Shown here piece after piece: positions 1-8,058 of a stretch of 15,857 nt of DNA. The position numbers and the translations under genes were made by a program. How positions within the stretch are numbered: position 1 is the stretch's first letter; each line of letters opens with the position of its first letter. A model generated the notes under the pieces. It was not told where the DNA came from and made no database searches. It saw only the letters and a list, made by a program, of their open reading frames with translations. This DNA comes from Phycisphaerae bacterium (GTDB lineage Bacteria > Planctomycetota > Phycisphaerae > Sedimentisphaerales > Anaerobacaceae): positions 1-15,857 of the forward strand of contig JAUVYZ010000010.1 of the NCBI GenBank assembly GCA_030602845.1, written 5' to 3'.

Positions 1-3000
1 ACGGTTCAGGGCAAAAGCTTCGAACTGATAGCTATCGAAAATGGCCGGCCAATTTATTACATAACCTGCAATGCTGATGCTGCAATCTCGACAGGTGCCA
101 ACTTTCTTCACAATCCGCCCTATTCGGTTGACGGCAATGACTTGACCATAGGCATCTGGGATGCCGGCTGGGTCCTTGCCACACATCAAGAGTTTGACGA
201 CCGAGTAGTGATAATGGATAGTAATTCGGAACCTAATACGCTTCCTAATCTTGACCCTAATCACGCAACTCACGTGGCCGGGACAATCGGCGCACAAGGG
301 GTTGACCCTAACGCAAAAGGTATGGCTCCAGCGGTGAATATCGATTCCTATGACTGGTATTCGGACACCTTAGAGATGGCCAGCCGGGCCGCAACCGGGG
401 ACGGTGAAGATGGAAGAATATACCTGTCCAATCATTCATACTCTGTCATAGCCGGCTGGGAGCGGGGAATCTTCAAAGCAATACCAGGGGATTTTAACGG
501 CGATGACAGAGTTGACTTTATAGATTTTGCAATACTTGCTGCCAACTGGCAAGAGCTGGCCCCCGACCCGTTTGTAGATATCGCTCCCTGGCCATACGGC
601 AATGGCATAGTTGACTTCCTGGATTTGGCGGTATTAGCCGAACATTGGCTCGAATTCAGTGTAGAGCAGCCGTATTGGTTCGGCGTATGGGGTGAAGGCG
701 AGGACAGAAACTTCGGCCGGTATGGTCCTCACACTGCCGACTGGGATTTGGTTTGCTATTCGGCTCCTTATTATCTTCCTTTCAAAGCTGCGGGGAATGA
801 TAGAGATGACAATGCGCCGGTTAACGGAACGAAGTTCTGGTATCTGGACCCCAATGACCCCAACGACCCCAATGACCCCAACGACCCTAATGACCCCAAC
901 GACCCCAATGACCCCAATGATAGGAACTGGGTACAGAGAATATATGACGTGAATGACCCGAATGCTCCTTATGATGATAGTTGGGATGATGGTGGATACG
1001 ATACAATCCCGACTATTAGCACGGCTAAAAATATAATGACCGTTGGTGCCGTGGATGATGTTAACCAGATGGTAGTTTTTAGCAGCTGGGGCCCGACAGA
1101 TGACGGCCGAATCAAGCCGGATATCGTTGCAAATGGATTCGAGCTTTATTCCCCTGCAGCGGTCAATGATGTCAACTACGCCACGTATTCCGGCACGGGT
1201 ATGGCTTCTGCCAATGCCGCCGGCTCAGCGGTTCTACTGGTGGAATATTACAATAAGTGCTTTCCCGGCGAAGCTATGCGGGCCAGTACACTGAAGGGAT
1301 TAATAATCCACACGGCGACCGACCTTGGCAATGCCGGGCCGGATTACAGGTACGGATGGGGGTTGATAAATGCAAATCAGGCAGCCGATTACATAAAGCA
1401 AGATTTTGAATACCCCAATGGAGAAAGAATTATTGAGGATGTTCTGGCTGAAGGGACGAGCAATACCTACACATTTACATCTGACGGCAACAGCCCAATT
1501 TGGGCGACCTTGTGCTGGACAGACCCGCCCGGGACTCCCATCATCGAGTCGGATGATGTCAATGATATCAATGATGTCAATGACGTCGTCCCGGATAATA
1601 ACACGCCCTGCCTAATAAACGACCTTGATTTGTATATCATTGATAATAACGACCCTAACATAATTTATTACCCGTACAGACTGGACCCGAATAATCCGGA
1701 TGCTGCTGCCGCAGCCGACGCCAACGGCAATATACTGGACAACGTCGAGCAGGTTTATATCCCCTCACCTAATGCGGGGACTTACACGGCAGAGATTAGT
1801 CATAAGGGAACGTTAGCTAATGGCTCCCAGTATTACTCTCTTATTTTAAGCGAGCCGAAACCGATTCGTTACATATTCGTTGATGATGATGCTCCCGACG
1901 ACCGTAATAAAGGAGTTCCCGACGCGTTTGTTGGGGGTACTAACAGCGACCCGAATGAAGACGGCAGCTCCGAGCATCCGTTTGACAGCATTCAAAAGGC
2001 CGTTGATGCCGGTGACGATGACACTACCATCGTCGTCCGTGACGGCACTTATACGGGTGTCGGGAATTACAATATTGACCCCGGCGGTAAGGCACTGACA
2101 ATAACGTCGAAATATATGTGGTTTAGCTATGACTGCACCATAGATTGCGAGAGCAATGGGCGTGCCTTTATTTTCCAGAGCGGTGAAAGTGCAACTACAG
2201 TTTTAGACGGCTTTACCATCAAGAACGGATTTGCTGAGGACCTGAACTGGCCGCAGCAGCCTGATGTCGACCCAAGTGGTTACGGAGGCGCAATATACTG
2301 CGAGGGCAGCAGCCCCTCGATTATCAATTGCATCATAATAGAAAACGAAGCCGAAGCCGGAGGCGGTGCGATATTCTGCCATGAAAATAGTAACGCCATA
2401 ATCAGGGATTGTCAGATAAGTCTGAACGATTGCGGGACCGGATTAGACAAATACTATTACGATGTGAATGATTTCAACGATATAAATCTGCGGGGCGGTG
2501 GAATATACTGCAAAAACGCAAGTCCGGCGATAATTAACTGTATAATCGGGGGGGTGTGGGGAATCGGGAACAAGGCCGGTGACGGCGGGGGCGGAATTGC
2601 ATGTGAAGATAGTAATGCTGTGATTATCAATTGCACCGTAAGTTACAACTTCTGTTCGGCTTCAAATCCTTATATTTATCAGGACGGCGGCGGAATACAC
2701 TGCGACGGAGGCACCCCGGGAATATACAACTGTACCATAGAACAGAACATTACGATAGACTCCGGCGGTGGAATTGCCGTTTTGCAAAGTGAAGCGTGGA
2801 TTGACAATTGTACGATAACTTATAATCATTGCTACGCCAGCGGCGGAGGCATTTTCACCTGGGGTGAGGATTCTAACGCTGTGTCGGTTATTACAAATTG
2901 CGTTATAGCCAACAATATTGGCGGCTACAGCGGCGCTATGAACTCAGGCTATAACAGCTTTGTGGAAATTGAAAACTGCACGATTGTAAATAACGAAGGC

Positions 3001-3498
3001 GCTTACAGATATCTGAGCGAGCAAGGCGAGGAATTTCAAATAGGCGGTCTGGAATGCTACTACGGCACTGCATCGATAACAAATTCCATCATCTGGGGTA
3101 ATATCGGCTTGTCAATCGCCGCCCCGGATATAAACGATATAAACGACGTGAACGATGTTGTTGTTGTTACGTACAGCGATATTCAGATGTTTGACAGCAA
3201 CGGCTTTAGCGACCCCTGTGCAGTCTGGAACGGCGAGGGAAATATCAACGAAGACCCCTTGTTTGCCGACCCTGATATTTGGGTTTCTGATTATCACTTG
3301 AAATCGAGTTCAGGCAGATGGGACCCGGAGGACTTAGATAATCAACAAGGATGGGTGTTTGATAATGTCCACAGTCCCTGTATTGACGGAGGCGATCCGA
3401 GTTCCGCATATCTGCTCGAACCGGCTCCGAACGGCGGAAGAATCAATATGGGGGCTTACGGAAATACCAGGCAGGCGAGCAAGTCCACAAAGCAATGA
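1..3498 (+). CDS. S8 peptidase-like / beta-helix surface protein with internal dockerin (5' partial)
   Basis: The reading frame is open from base 1, so the gene begins upstream; an internal TTG at 142 is used here only for numbering (residue 1). Residues 1-400 match a subtilisin-like domain: Asp7 (IWDAG), His41 (HATHVAGTI), oxyanion Asn219 (KAAGND) and the SSWGPT...KPDI block. The catalytic Ser position is Gly353 (SGTGMASANAAG instead of GTSMASP), so activity is doubtful. A dockerin-like pair of EF-hand repeats (about 116-171) and an eight-unit DPN tract (236-259) are inserted in this domain. Residues about 430-575 (ATLCWTDPPG, INDLDLYI, NNVEQVYI-like) resemble the jelly-roll domain after KP-43-type subtilases. 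Residues about 600-1085 are Gly/Cys-rich right-handed beta-helix repeats (GGGIxC, IxNCxI). The tail (SPCIDGGDP, INMGAYGN) is typical of planctomycetal beta-helix proteins. Probably exported; the signal peptide would lie outside the window. The function as an active protease is uncertain. Confidence 0.85.
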   Translation, partial: TVQGKSFELIAIENGRPIYYITCNADAAISTGANFLHNPPYSVDGNDLTIGIWDAGWVLATHQEFDDRVVIMDSNSEPNTLPNLDPNHATHVAGTIGAQGVDPNAKGMAPAVNIDSYDWYSDTLEMASRAATGDGEDGRIYLSNHSYSVIAGWERGIFKAIPGDFNGDDRVDFIDFAILAANWQELAPDPFVDIAPWPYGNGIVDFLDLAVLAEHWLEFSVEQPYWFGVWGEGEDRNFGRYGPHTADWDLVCYSAPYYLPFKAAGNDRDDNAPVNGTKFWYLDPNDPNDPNDPNDPNDPNDPNDPNDRNWVQRIYDVNDPNAPYDDSWDDGGYDTIPTISTAKNIMTVGAVDDVNQMVVFSSWGPTDDGRIKPDIVANGFELYSPAAVNDVNYATYSGTGMASANAAGSAVLLVEYYNKCFPGEAMRASTLKGLIIHTATDLGNAGPDYRYGWGLINANQAADYIKQDFEYPNGERIIEDVLAEGTSNTYTFTSDGNSPIWATLCWTDPPGTPIIESDDVNDINDVNDVVPDNNTPCLINDLDLYIIDNNDPNIIYYPYRLDPNNPDAAAAADANGNILDNVEQVYIPSPNAGTYTAEISHKGTLANGSQYYSLILSEPKPIRYIFVDDDAPDDRNKGVPDAFVGGTNSDPNEDGSSEHPFDSIQKAVDAGDDDTTIVVRDGTYTGVGNYNIDPGGKALTITSKYMWFSYDCTIDCESNGRAFIFQSGESATTVLDGFTIKNGFAEDLNWPQQPDVDPSGYGGAIYCEGSSPSIINCIIIENEAEAGGGAIFCHENSNAIIRDCQISLNDCGTGLDKYYYDVNDFNDINLRGGGIYCKNASPAIINCIIGGVWGIGNKAGDGGGGIACEDSNAVIINCTVSYNFCSASNPYIYQDGGGIHCDGGTPGIYNCTIEQNITIDSGGGIAVLQSEAWIDNCTITYNHCYASGGGIFTWGEDSNAVSVITNCVIANNIGGYSGAMNSGYNSFVEIENCTIVNNEGAYRYLSEQGEEFQIGGLECYYGTASITNSIIWGNIGLSIAAPDINDINDVNDVVVVTYSDIQMFDSNGFSDPCAVWNGEGNINEDPLFADPDIWVSDYHLKSSSGRWDPEDLDNQQGWVFDNVHSPCIDGGDPSSAYLLEPAPNGGRINMGAYGNTRQASKSTKQ
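487..657 (+). other. Dockerin-like module inserted in the S8 domain
   Basis: Two EF-hand-like repeats are seen in frame: GDFNGDDRVDFIDFAILAAN followed by W, and then a second, more divergent one, GNGIVDFLDLAVLAEHWL. The first carries the DxNxDxxVD calcium-loop pattern and the FxDFAxLAxxW helix found in planctomycetal dockerin-like repeats. The module lies between the SNHSY...GWE block and the WFGVWG...FGRYG...WD block of the subtilisin-like fold, that is between catalytic His and oxyanion Asn. Dockerins usually sit at protein ends, so the placement is unusual. The repeat identity is well supported; binding of a cohesin is only inferred from the family. Confidence 0.75.
847..918 (+). repeat. 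Eight tandem 9-bp GAC-CCN-AAY units (DPN)8
   Basis: Eight consecutive codon triplets GAC-CCC/CCT-AAT/AAC encode Asp-Pro-Asn, ending in GAT-AGG-AAC (DRN). The third codon partly alternates AAT/AAC, giving a weak 18-bp super-period. The tract lies inside the S8-like domain just after the oxyanion Asn region, presumably as a surface loop. Unit number is likely to vary by slippage without shifting the frame (inference). Confidence 0.95.
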
Positions 3499-3533
3499 CA
3501 ATTTCCAATTGTCGATTTACGATTTACGATTGA
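3499..3533 (+). repeat. Heptamer array A (5 x 7 bp), left arm of an inverted pair
   Basis: The 35 bases directly after the stop codon of the peptidase-like gene divide into CAATTTC, CAATTGT, CGATTTA, CGATTTA, CGATTGA. Read on the other strand the unit is close to NAAATCG. Arrays at 3892-3926 and 6887-6921 have the same unit in the opposite orientation. It ends four bases before the ATG of the four-helix-bundle gene, and no Shine-Dalgarno sequence is visible there. Confidence 0.8.
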
Positions 3534-3537
3534 TATT

Positions 3538-3891
3538 ATGACACCTGATGACCTGAAGAAAAGAACGAAACAATTCGGCCTGCGTGTGATTCGATTAGTA
3601 GAAGCTCTTCCAAAAACGCAAACTTCTGCTGTTATTGGCAAACAGTTATTAGATTGCGCTATGTCGGTAGGTGCTAATTACCGTGCTGCCTGTAAAGGCA
3701 AGTCCAAAGCGGATTTTATCGCAAAATTAGGCATTGTTGAGGAATAAGCGGACGAATCGATTTACTGGCTGGAAATGCTTGTCGAAGCTAAGATTATAAG
3801 GTTAAATTTAATAGCGGAATTACTTGCAGAAGCCAACGAACTGACTGCAATCATAGCCACGTCCCGTATAACCGCCAAGAAAAACAAATAA
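3538..3891 (+). pseudogene. Four-helix-bundle protein (23S rRNA IVS-type family), interrupted by one stop
   Basis: The first 69 codons (MTPDDLKKRTKQFGLRVIRL..., LPKTQTSAVIGKQLLDCAMS, VGANYRAACKGKSKADFIAK, LGIVEE) match the small four-helix-bundle family first noted in 23S rRNA intervening sequences. A TAA at 3745-3747 ends that frame. The same frame then continues for 47 codons (ADESIYWLEMLVEAKIIRLN...) to a TAA at 3889-3891. Together these give about 117 codons, close to the usual family length of roughly 115-125. The family normally has an acidic residue at the stop (EEEADES-like), so GAA to TAA is the simplest explanation. With no other lesion, decay looks recent. No ribosome binding site is visible, and inverted heptamer arrays flank the gene. 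The family's molecular function is not established. There is no rRNA here. Confidence 0.85.
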
Positions 3892-3926
3892 AATCGTAAT
3901 TCGCAAATCGAAAATCGCCAATTACT
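3892..3926 (+). repeat. Heptamer array B (5 x 7 bp), right arm of an inverted pair
   Basis: The 35 bases between the end of the four-helix-bundle frame and the last codon of gspK on the other strand consist of degenerate heptamers. In the NAAATCG phase (from 3890) they read AAAATCG, TAATTCG, CAAATCG, AAAATCG, CCAATTA. This is the inverted orientation of array A at 3499-3533, so the two arrays bracket the small gene as imperfect inverted repeats. The array fills the whole intergenic space. Confidence 0.8.
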
Positions 3927-6860
3927 TTATCTTGGGTCGGGGACATAGTGCAGCGCAACGAGCCGTACTTTGTCTTTGCCGGAATAAACATCGCTTCTGT
4001 CAAGTATGGCAATAACTCTTTTCTGCGGGCCGTCGGTGCCGATGCGGACGAGTATGTAAGCGGTAAAGACATCGCTGCGAACGGTAACGAGATTGCTGAT
4101 TCGTGAGAAGATTATATCGCGCTCCTCGAAGTCATCCACAACACCGTCGCCCGGTCTTAACCTATCGGTCGTCAGGTCGGGGAAACCGAGCAGGTCAATA
4201 CCATCAAGAGCGCACTGCTGAATACTGTATTTGTTGTCAGCGCCGCCGACCACAAAGTTTAATTCCCCTATGCTTGCAAAGCCGGGTTCTTCTCGCAGAG
4301 GTATTAAACTTCCAGTCGCTATGGTTCGAAACTCATAGTCGGCAACCAAAACAGGCGACGCGCCCGTTGTATCTAATAATCGCAGTTTATCTCGATAGGC
4401 GACTATTGCTTGTGCTATTGGCTCGGTCATCCAGGGTAGTTGTGCTATCACATACCACGGTGCGGTATTGATATTTATCCTGCCGGGGACCTTCCATTCC
4501 GACCTGTCATTTTCATCTGTGTTCGCGTCACCATCGTTGTTAATCTTGTCGGTGCTCGGGTCGAAGACGGTTAGATATTGAAAAACATCTCTATGATTGG
4601 GGTCTTGCAGATTTAATCTCACTCTGTATTCTTCGTTTTTATCTATTTCCCATAGCTGGCCGATTTCCCATAGTTTTTCGCCGATGGTACTGTTAGGCTC
4701 AGTACCGTGCCCGATTGTCAGGATTCGGGAAACGTCACCAACCGTAAGCAATTTTGTGTAGGGTTGTGGTTCCATTGTACGATAAGGAGGTTTTATGGGA
4801 TTCGGAAGATAGAAGCTGAAGTTGTGGCCTGTGAGCTCAGCGGGGTCAACATCGTTCCTTACGCCGAGCGAGCCATAGGAGCTGACTACATCTTCTGCCA
4901 ACGTTTGATAAATAACATGCCAGCCGCGGTCATCCCGTCCGAAATATCGTTCGTCGTCCCTCGGCGCCCAGTTCGGGTCAACTACCTGCCGGTCAACATA
5001 TATCCATTCTCCTGCGCCCACTCTTCGTTTAAGGAACAAAATCCCATCGCCGACCGGACGAGTAGTTAACGTGGGCGGTTGTCGGTCGGGCCCGCCAACT
5101 ACCGGCGGCTTGCGCCCGCCGGGCGGCTGCCAGTACCCAAAAAACCTGAGTCTTCGGTCCTGCATTACCCTTACCCCTCTTCCCCGGTATATGTCAAACT
5201 CACTCAGTCTATTAGCAACCACAAAATAGCTGTTTGGGTCAATTCTATCGCCGCTGCCGAACGACACGGTTAACACATCACCGGTACTGTTAGAATCATC
5301 GTAAATAAGCTCAATCTCGAAGTCACTTAAGTTTATGCGCTCACTGAACGGGTTGTAGAGCTCAACCGCGCAGTAAATGTCGCCGGGCCTGCACTTCATA
5401 CCGATTTCAGTAATAAACGGCTGGGCCTCAAAGCCATAATAGGTGATGCCGCTGACGCAGGGGTCCACGAAAGTTGTTACGCAATCGGGGTCCAGGAATC
5501 CATCATTATCAATATCATCCCTGTCGGCGAAGTCGATTATATTGACGGCAAGCTGTGCAAAACGTCTTTCAATTTGTCGGCGGATGGGAGGAGCTAAATA
5601 GGGGTCGATACTGCTCTGCAGACTGCGGTATAATTCCTCTAATTCCTCGACGGTAGTAGTTTCCCTGTTGATGTTAATCATCTTACGGCTGTCCGGGGCG
5701 ATAATCCTGTCGATGTTGTAAGTGGTGAGCAGATGCCGTCTGTAGTAGTTGGGGTCATAGGGATCCGTAACAGATTTTTGCCAATCTTCCAGCGTACCAA
5801 CACTTCCGCCATAAGGCTCATTCTTAATTGGAGCATCCAGACCTACCGTCCAATTCCATAAACTCTCCAATCGCGTCTGAGCTCTCGAAGTTATGCAGTA
5901 CCGGTAGCGCAGCTCAAGCTCATCGGATATATCAAACGGCAAATAACCGCTTGCCGGAGACTCAATACGCCAGACCATCTTATTCTGAAATGTATTCCAG
6001 TTGTTTCGATTGTTTGGGTCGTTTGGATCGTCGGAAGTATCACACCTTGCAGCATGAATCTCATCAACATCGTCTCCGAATCTTGCCAGCCCGGCCAAAT
6101 TTATCTGCATCTGGCTTGAGCCGTCAATTCTTTCACGGATGATGCTGTTGGGGTCAAACGTACCTGCTATGTTGACATTTTCCATTGCCTGGTTGTCAAT
6201 GATTCTGATGGCTGCGTAAATGGTTTTGCCCTTGCTTGTCCTAATATTATCAAGCGGAATCCATTTTGCATCCGCTATACCATCGCCGTCTGCATCGGCT
6301 AATTGCCCCCTAAGTTCACCGCCCAACACACCGCCCAACATGCCGTCATCCATATCATTGCCGCCGTCCAGTTCTCCGTTAATATCCAGGTAAATTTTAG
6401 GATATTCCAGAATAACTTTTCTGCTCCCTGGCGGATCTACCTTAACATACCTTGTAGCGAAACCACTCCAGGCCAAGTATCCGGTAACATCGCTTATCTG
6501 CCGCCAGTAATATATGTCGTCCTCTGGGTCGTCAGGGTCTCGCTCTACGTCGGGCTCAAGACTTGCCAGCCAGGTGTTGCACGGGTCAGGATAGTCGTAG
6601 TATTCCTGGCCCGGGCAGCAAACGGGCTTGTGGGGGACATCAAGAGCCAATTCCTGCGATATCTTTGCAATGACCGTTTCGACGGCGAAGTTAAGCTCCC
6701 TGTTTTCCGATATGGCCGACGTCGCTATTTTGTCCACACGGGCCATCATAACAAACACCACGCCGACGGCAGCCAACAGCGTGGTCAAAACCACCGTTAG
6801 AATAAGGGCCGAGCCGGCGGAAAACCTGTTTTTCCCGAGTTTTTCGTTTGCCATTTTCAT
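3927..6860 (-). CDS. gspK: GspK-like minor pseudopilin, oversized
   Basis: The 977-residue protein starts with a short basic stretch and a pilin-like hydrophobic segment (residues about 13-40: FSAGSALILTVVLTTLL...). The likely prepilin peptidase site is after Gly16, with no Glu at +5, as is known for GspK. Residues about 792-825 carry the GspK helix-hairpin-helix-like block GRININTAPWYVIAQLPW...AQAIVAYRD. The C-terminus has TVRSDVFTAYILVRIG. Most GspK proteins have about 300-350 residues; the extra length here includes an Asp-rich DADGDGIADAKWIPL segment (about 187-202) and DRDDIDNDG (about 445). It is the last gene of the operon, following the GspJ-like gene by 64 nt that contain a heptamer array. 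GspK is expected to cap the pseudopilus with GspI and GspJ. The start ATG at 6860 or the one at 6854 are both possible. Confidence 0.8.
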   Translation of the reverse strand: MKMANEKLGKNRFSAGSALILTVVLTTLLAAVGVVFVMMARVDKIATSAISENRELNFAVETVIAKISQELALDVPHKPVCCPGQEYYDYPDPCNTWLASLEPDVERDPDDPEDDIYYWRQISDVTGYLAWSGFATRYVKVDPPGSRKVILEYPKIYLDINGELDGGNDMDDGMLGGVLGGELRGQLADADGDGIADAKWIPLDNIRTSKGKTIYAAIRIIDNQAMENVNIAGTFDPNSIIRERIDGSSQMQINLAGLARFGDDVDEIHAARCDTSDDPNDPNNRNNWNTFQNKMVWRIESPASGYLPFDISDELELRYRYCITSRAQTRLESLWNWTVGLDAPIKNEPYGGSVGTLEDWQKSVTDPYDPNYYRRHLLTTYNIDRIIAPDSRKMININRETTTVEELEELYRSLQSSIDPYLAPPIRRQIERRFAQLAVNIIDFADRDDIDNDGFLDPDCVTTFVDPCVSGITYYGFEAQPFITEIGMKCRPGDIYCAVELYNPFSERINLSDFEIELIYDDSNSTGDVLTVSFGSGDRIDPNSYFVVANRLSEFDIYRGRGVRVMQDRRLRFFGYWQPPGGRKPPVVGGPDRQPPTLTTRPVGDGILFLKRRVGAGEWIYVDRQVVDPNWAPRDDERYFGRDDRGWHVIYQTLAEDVVSSYGSLGVRNDVDPAELTGHNFSFYLPNPIKPPYRTMEPQPYTKLLTVGDVSRILTIGHGTEPNSTIGEKLWEIGQLWEIDKNEEYRVRLNLQDPNHRDVFQYLTVFDPSTDKINNDGDANTDENDRSEWKVPGRININTAPWYVIAQLPWMTEPIAQAIVAYRDKLRLLDTTGASPVLVADYEFRTIATGSLIPLREEPGFASIGELNFVVGGADNKYSIQQCALDGIDLLGFPDLTTDRLRPGDGVVDDFEERDIIFSRISNLVTVRSDVFTAYILVRIGTDGPQKRVIAILDRSDVYSGKDKVRLVALHYVPDPR

Positions 6861-6886
6861 TTTCGCTATCTTTCTTTTGTTGCCAC

Positions 6887-6921
6887 CAAATCGAAAATCG
6901 TAAATTGGAAATCGGAAATCT
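6887..6921 (+). repeat. Heptamer array C (5 x 7 bp) at the gspJ/gspK junction
   Basis: The units CAAATCG, AAAATCG, TAAATTG, GAAATCG, GAAATCT run through most of the 64-nt space between the GspJ-like stop and the gspK start. They share the NAAATCG consensus and the + strand orientation of array B. The array sits 26 nt upstream of the gspK ATG, so it would form most of that gene's translated-region leader in the operon mRNA. Confidence 0.8.
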
Positions 6922-6924
6922 CTT

Positions 6925-8058
6925 CTACTCGCCTATATAAACAATATGCGTAAACCGCCGACCGTCCTCTATAATCCCCATCGAATCATACAGCGTAAAA
7001 GTGAACTTTAATGCTTTGGGGTAAAAGTCCGAAGAAAATGTCATAATAATATCGGGGGGTACCAACCTATATTGAAGCCTCCCGTCTCCGATACGGTACC
7101 AGTCCTGCTTGGCTGGCATCGCTGGGGTATTGAAGGAAACGCCGAATTCGGTTTTCATCTTGGGGCCCGGGTCCATCAGCAGGAAATGGGAATCATCAGT
7201 TGCAGCAACTCCATCGGGGTCGTCGCTGGGAAACCACCGATACTGGTCACCGATAGGAGTAGGGTCAGGACCAGGGTCCCAATATGCCCATTGGACTGCG
7301 AAACTGCCAACACTTTCACTCATTAACTTATGAAAGGTATTCGGGTCATATATATCGAACAGAGGACGTTTCTTAAAACAGGCCGGTATTATTTGATCCC
7401 TATAAGGTATACGACCGACTGCTTTCCATTCGGATAGTGACAGTCTGTCATGTTCATAGAAATCGTTGTTTTGGTACCTAAGATGAATAACCTCCGGCTC
7501 TTTGAAATCATTGAAATCCGCGAACCAGTGGAAAATACTTGTATCCGCAGTTAGTATGTGCTGAGACCTGGCGAGTACTCGTTTTTTGTTTATTTGTTTC
7601 CAGGGGAATTTGGGATTGAAGGGCAGGGTGCGATTGACCCCTGCCTGGCCGTAGTAGATTCTGGCAAGGTTTCCTCTTATGGGCGTGCCGGTGGGGGCCG
7701 GCACCTTTGCATCAAGTATAGGGTCAAGGGGGTTGGGAAAATACAATTGGGTGGACTGAAAATCACCGACGGGAAAGAACATAATCTGGTCGTATCTTTG
7801 GCCGGGATTGGTCGGGTTCTTCCGGAACTGTATCAAAAGCGGGGCATCCTTGCGAATGTCTTTGAAGTCGGTATTCAACTGGTCGGTAATGGCCCGCATT
7901 TTTCGCATAATTTCAGCGTTTGCAATCCCGGTGCGAAAGGCCCCTATGCTGACCTTGAAAATCACACCTGCAAAAGAAAGCACCATAGCCAGAATCGCAA
8001 TAGCAACTACAAGCTCAATTAGAGTAAACGCTTTATTAGTTCGTAGTTTGTAGTTCAT
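6925..8058 (-). CDS. gspJ: GspJ-like minor pseudopilin
   Basis: This 377-residue protein starts MNYKLRTNKA and continues FTLIELVVAIAILAMVLSF, a textbook prepilin N-terminus with cleavage expected after Ala10 and Glu at +5. The following region (EIMRKMRAITDQLNTDFKDI) resembles the helix after the pilin segment in GspJ, and the gene's position between gspI-like and gspK fits. The frame is open upstream to 8169, but that start would overlap the preceding gene by 85 nt and place 37 extra residues before the leader, so ATG at 8058 was chosen. This ATG has no visible Shine-Dalgarno sequence and lies inside a heptamer array (8040-8074), which also encodes the leader. GspJ is expected to form the pseudopilus tip with GspI and GspK. 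Assignment to J rather than another minor pseudopilin rests on order and length. Confidence 0.75.
   Translation of the reverse strand: MNYKLRTNKAFTLIELVVAIAILAMVLSFAGVIFKVSIGAFRTGIANAEIMRKMRAITDQLNTDFKDIRKDAPLLIQFRKNPTNPGQRYDQIMFFPVGDFQSTQLYFPNPLDPILDAKVPAPTGTPIRGNLARIYYGQAGVNRTLPFNPKFPWKQINKKRVLARSQHILTADTSIFHWFADFNDFKEPEVIHLRYQNNDFYEHDRLSLSEWKAVGRIPYRDQIIPACFKKRPLFDIYDPNTFHKLMSESVGSFAVQWAYWDPGPDPTPIGDQYRWFPSDDPDGVAATDDSHFLLMDPGPKMKTEFGVSFNTPAMPAKQDWYRIGDGRLQYRLVPPDIIMTFSSDFYPKALKFTFTLYDSMGIIEDGRRFTHIVYIGE

Noticed and set aside
3538..3891. 23S rRNA intervening sequence
   Set aside because: The protein belongs to the family named after such sequences, but no rRNA sequence surrounds it.
3499..3926. 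CRISPR array
   Set aside because: The heptamer units are contiguous with no spacers and far too short for CRISPR repeats.
6303..6800. + strand open frame opposite the start of gspK
   Set aside because: It mirrors gspK coding sequence and shows no recognisable domain.
7558..8022. + strand open frame opposite gspJ
   Set aside because: It is antisense to a well-supported pseudopilin and has no motif or ribosome binding site.
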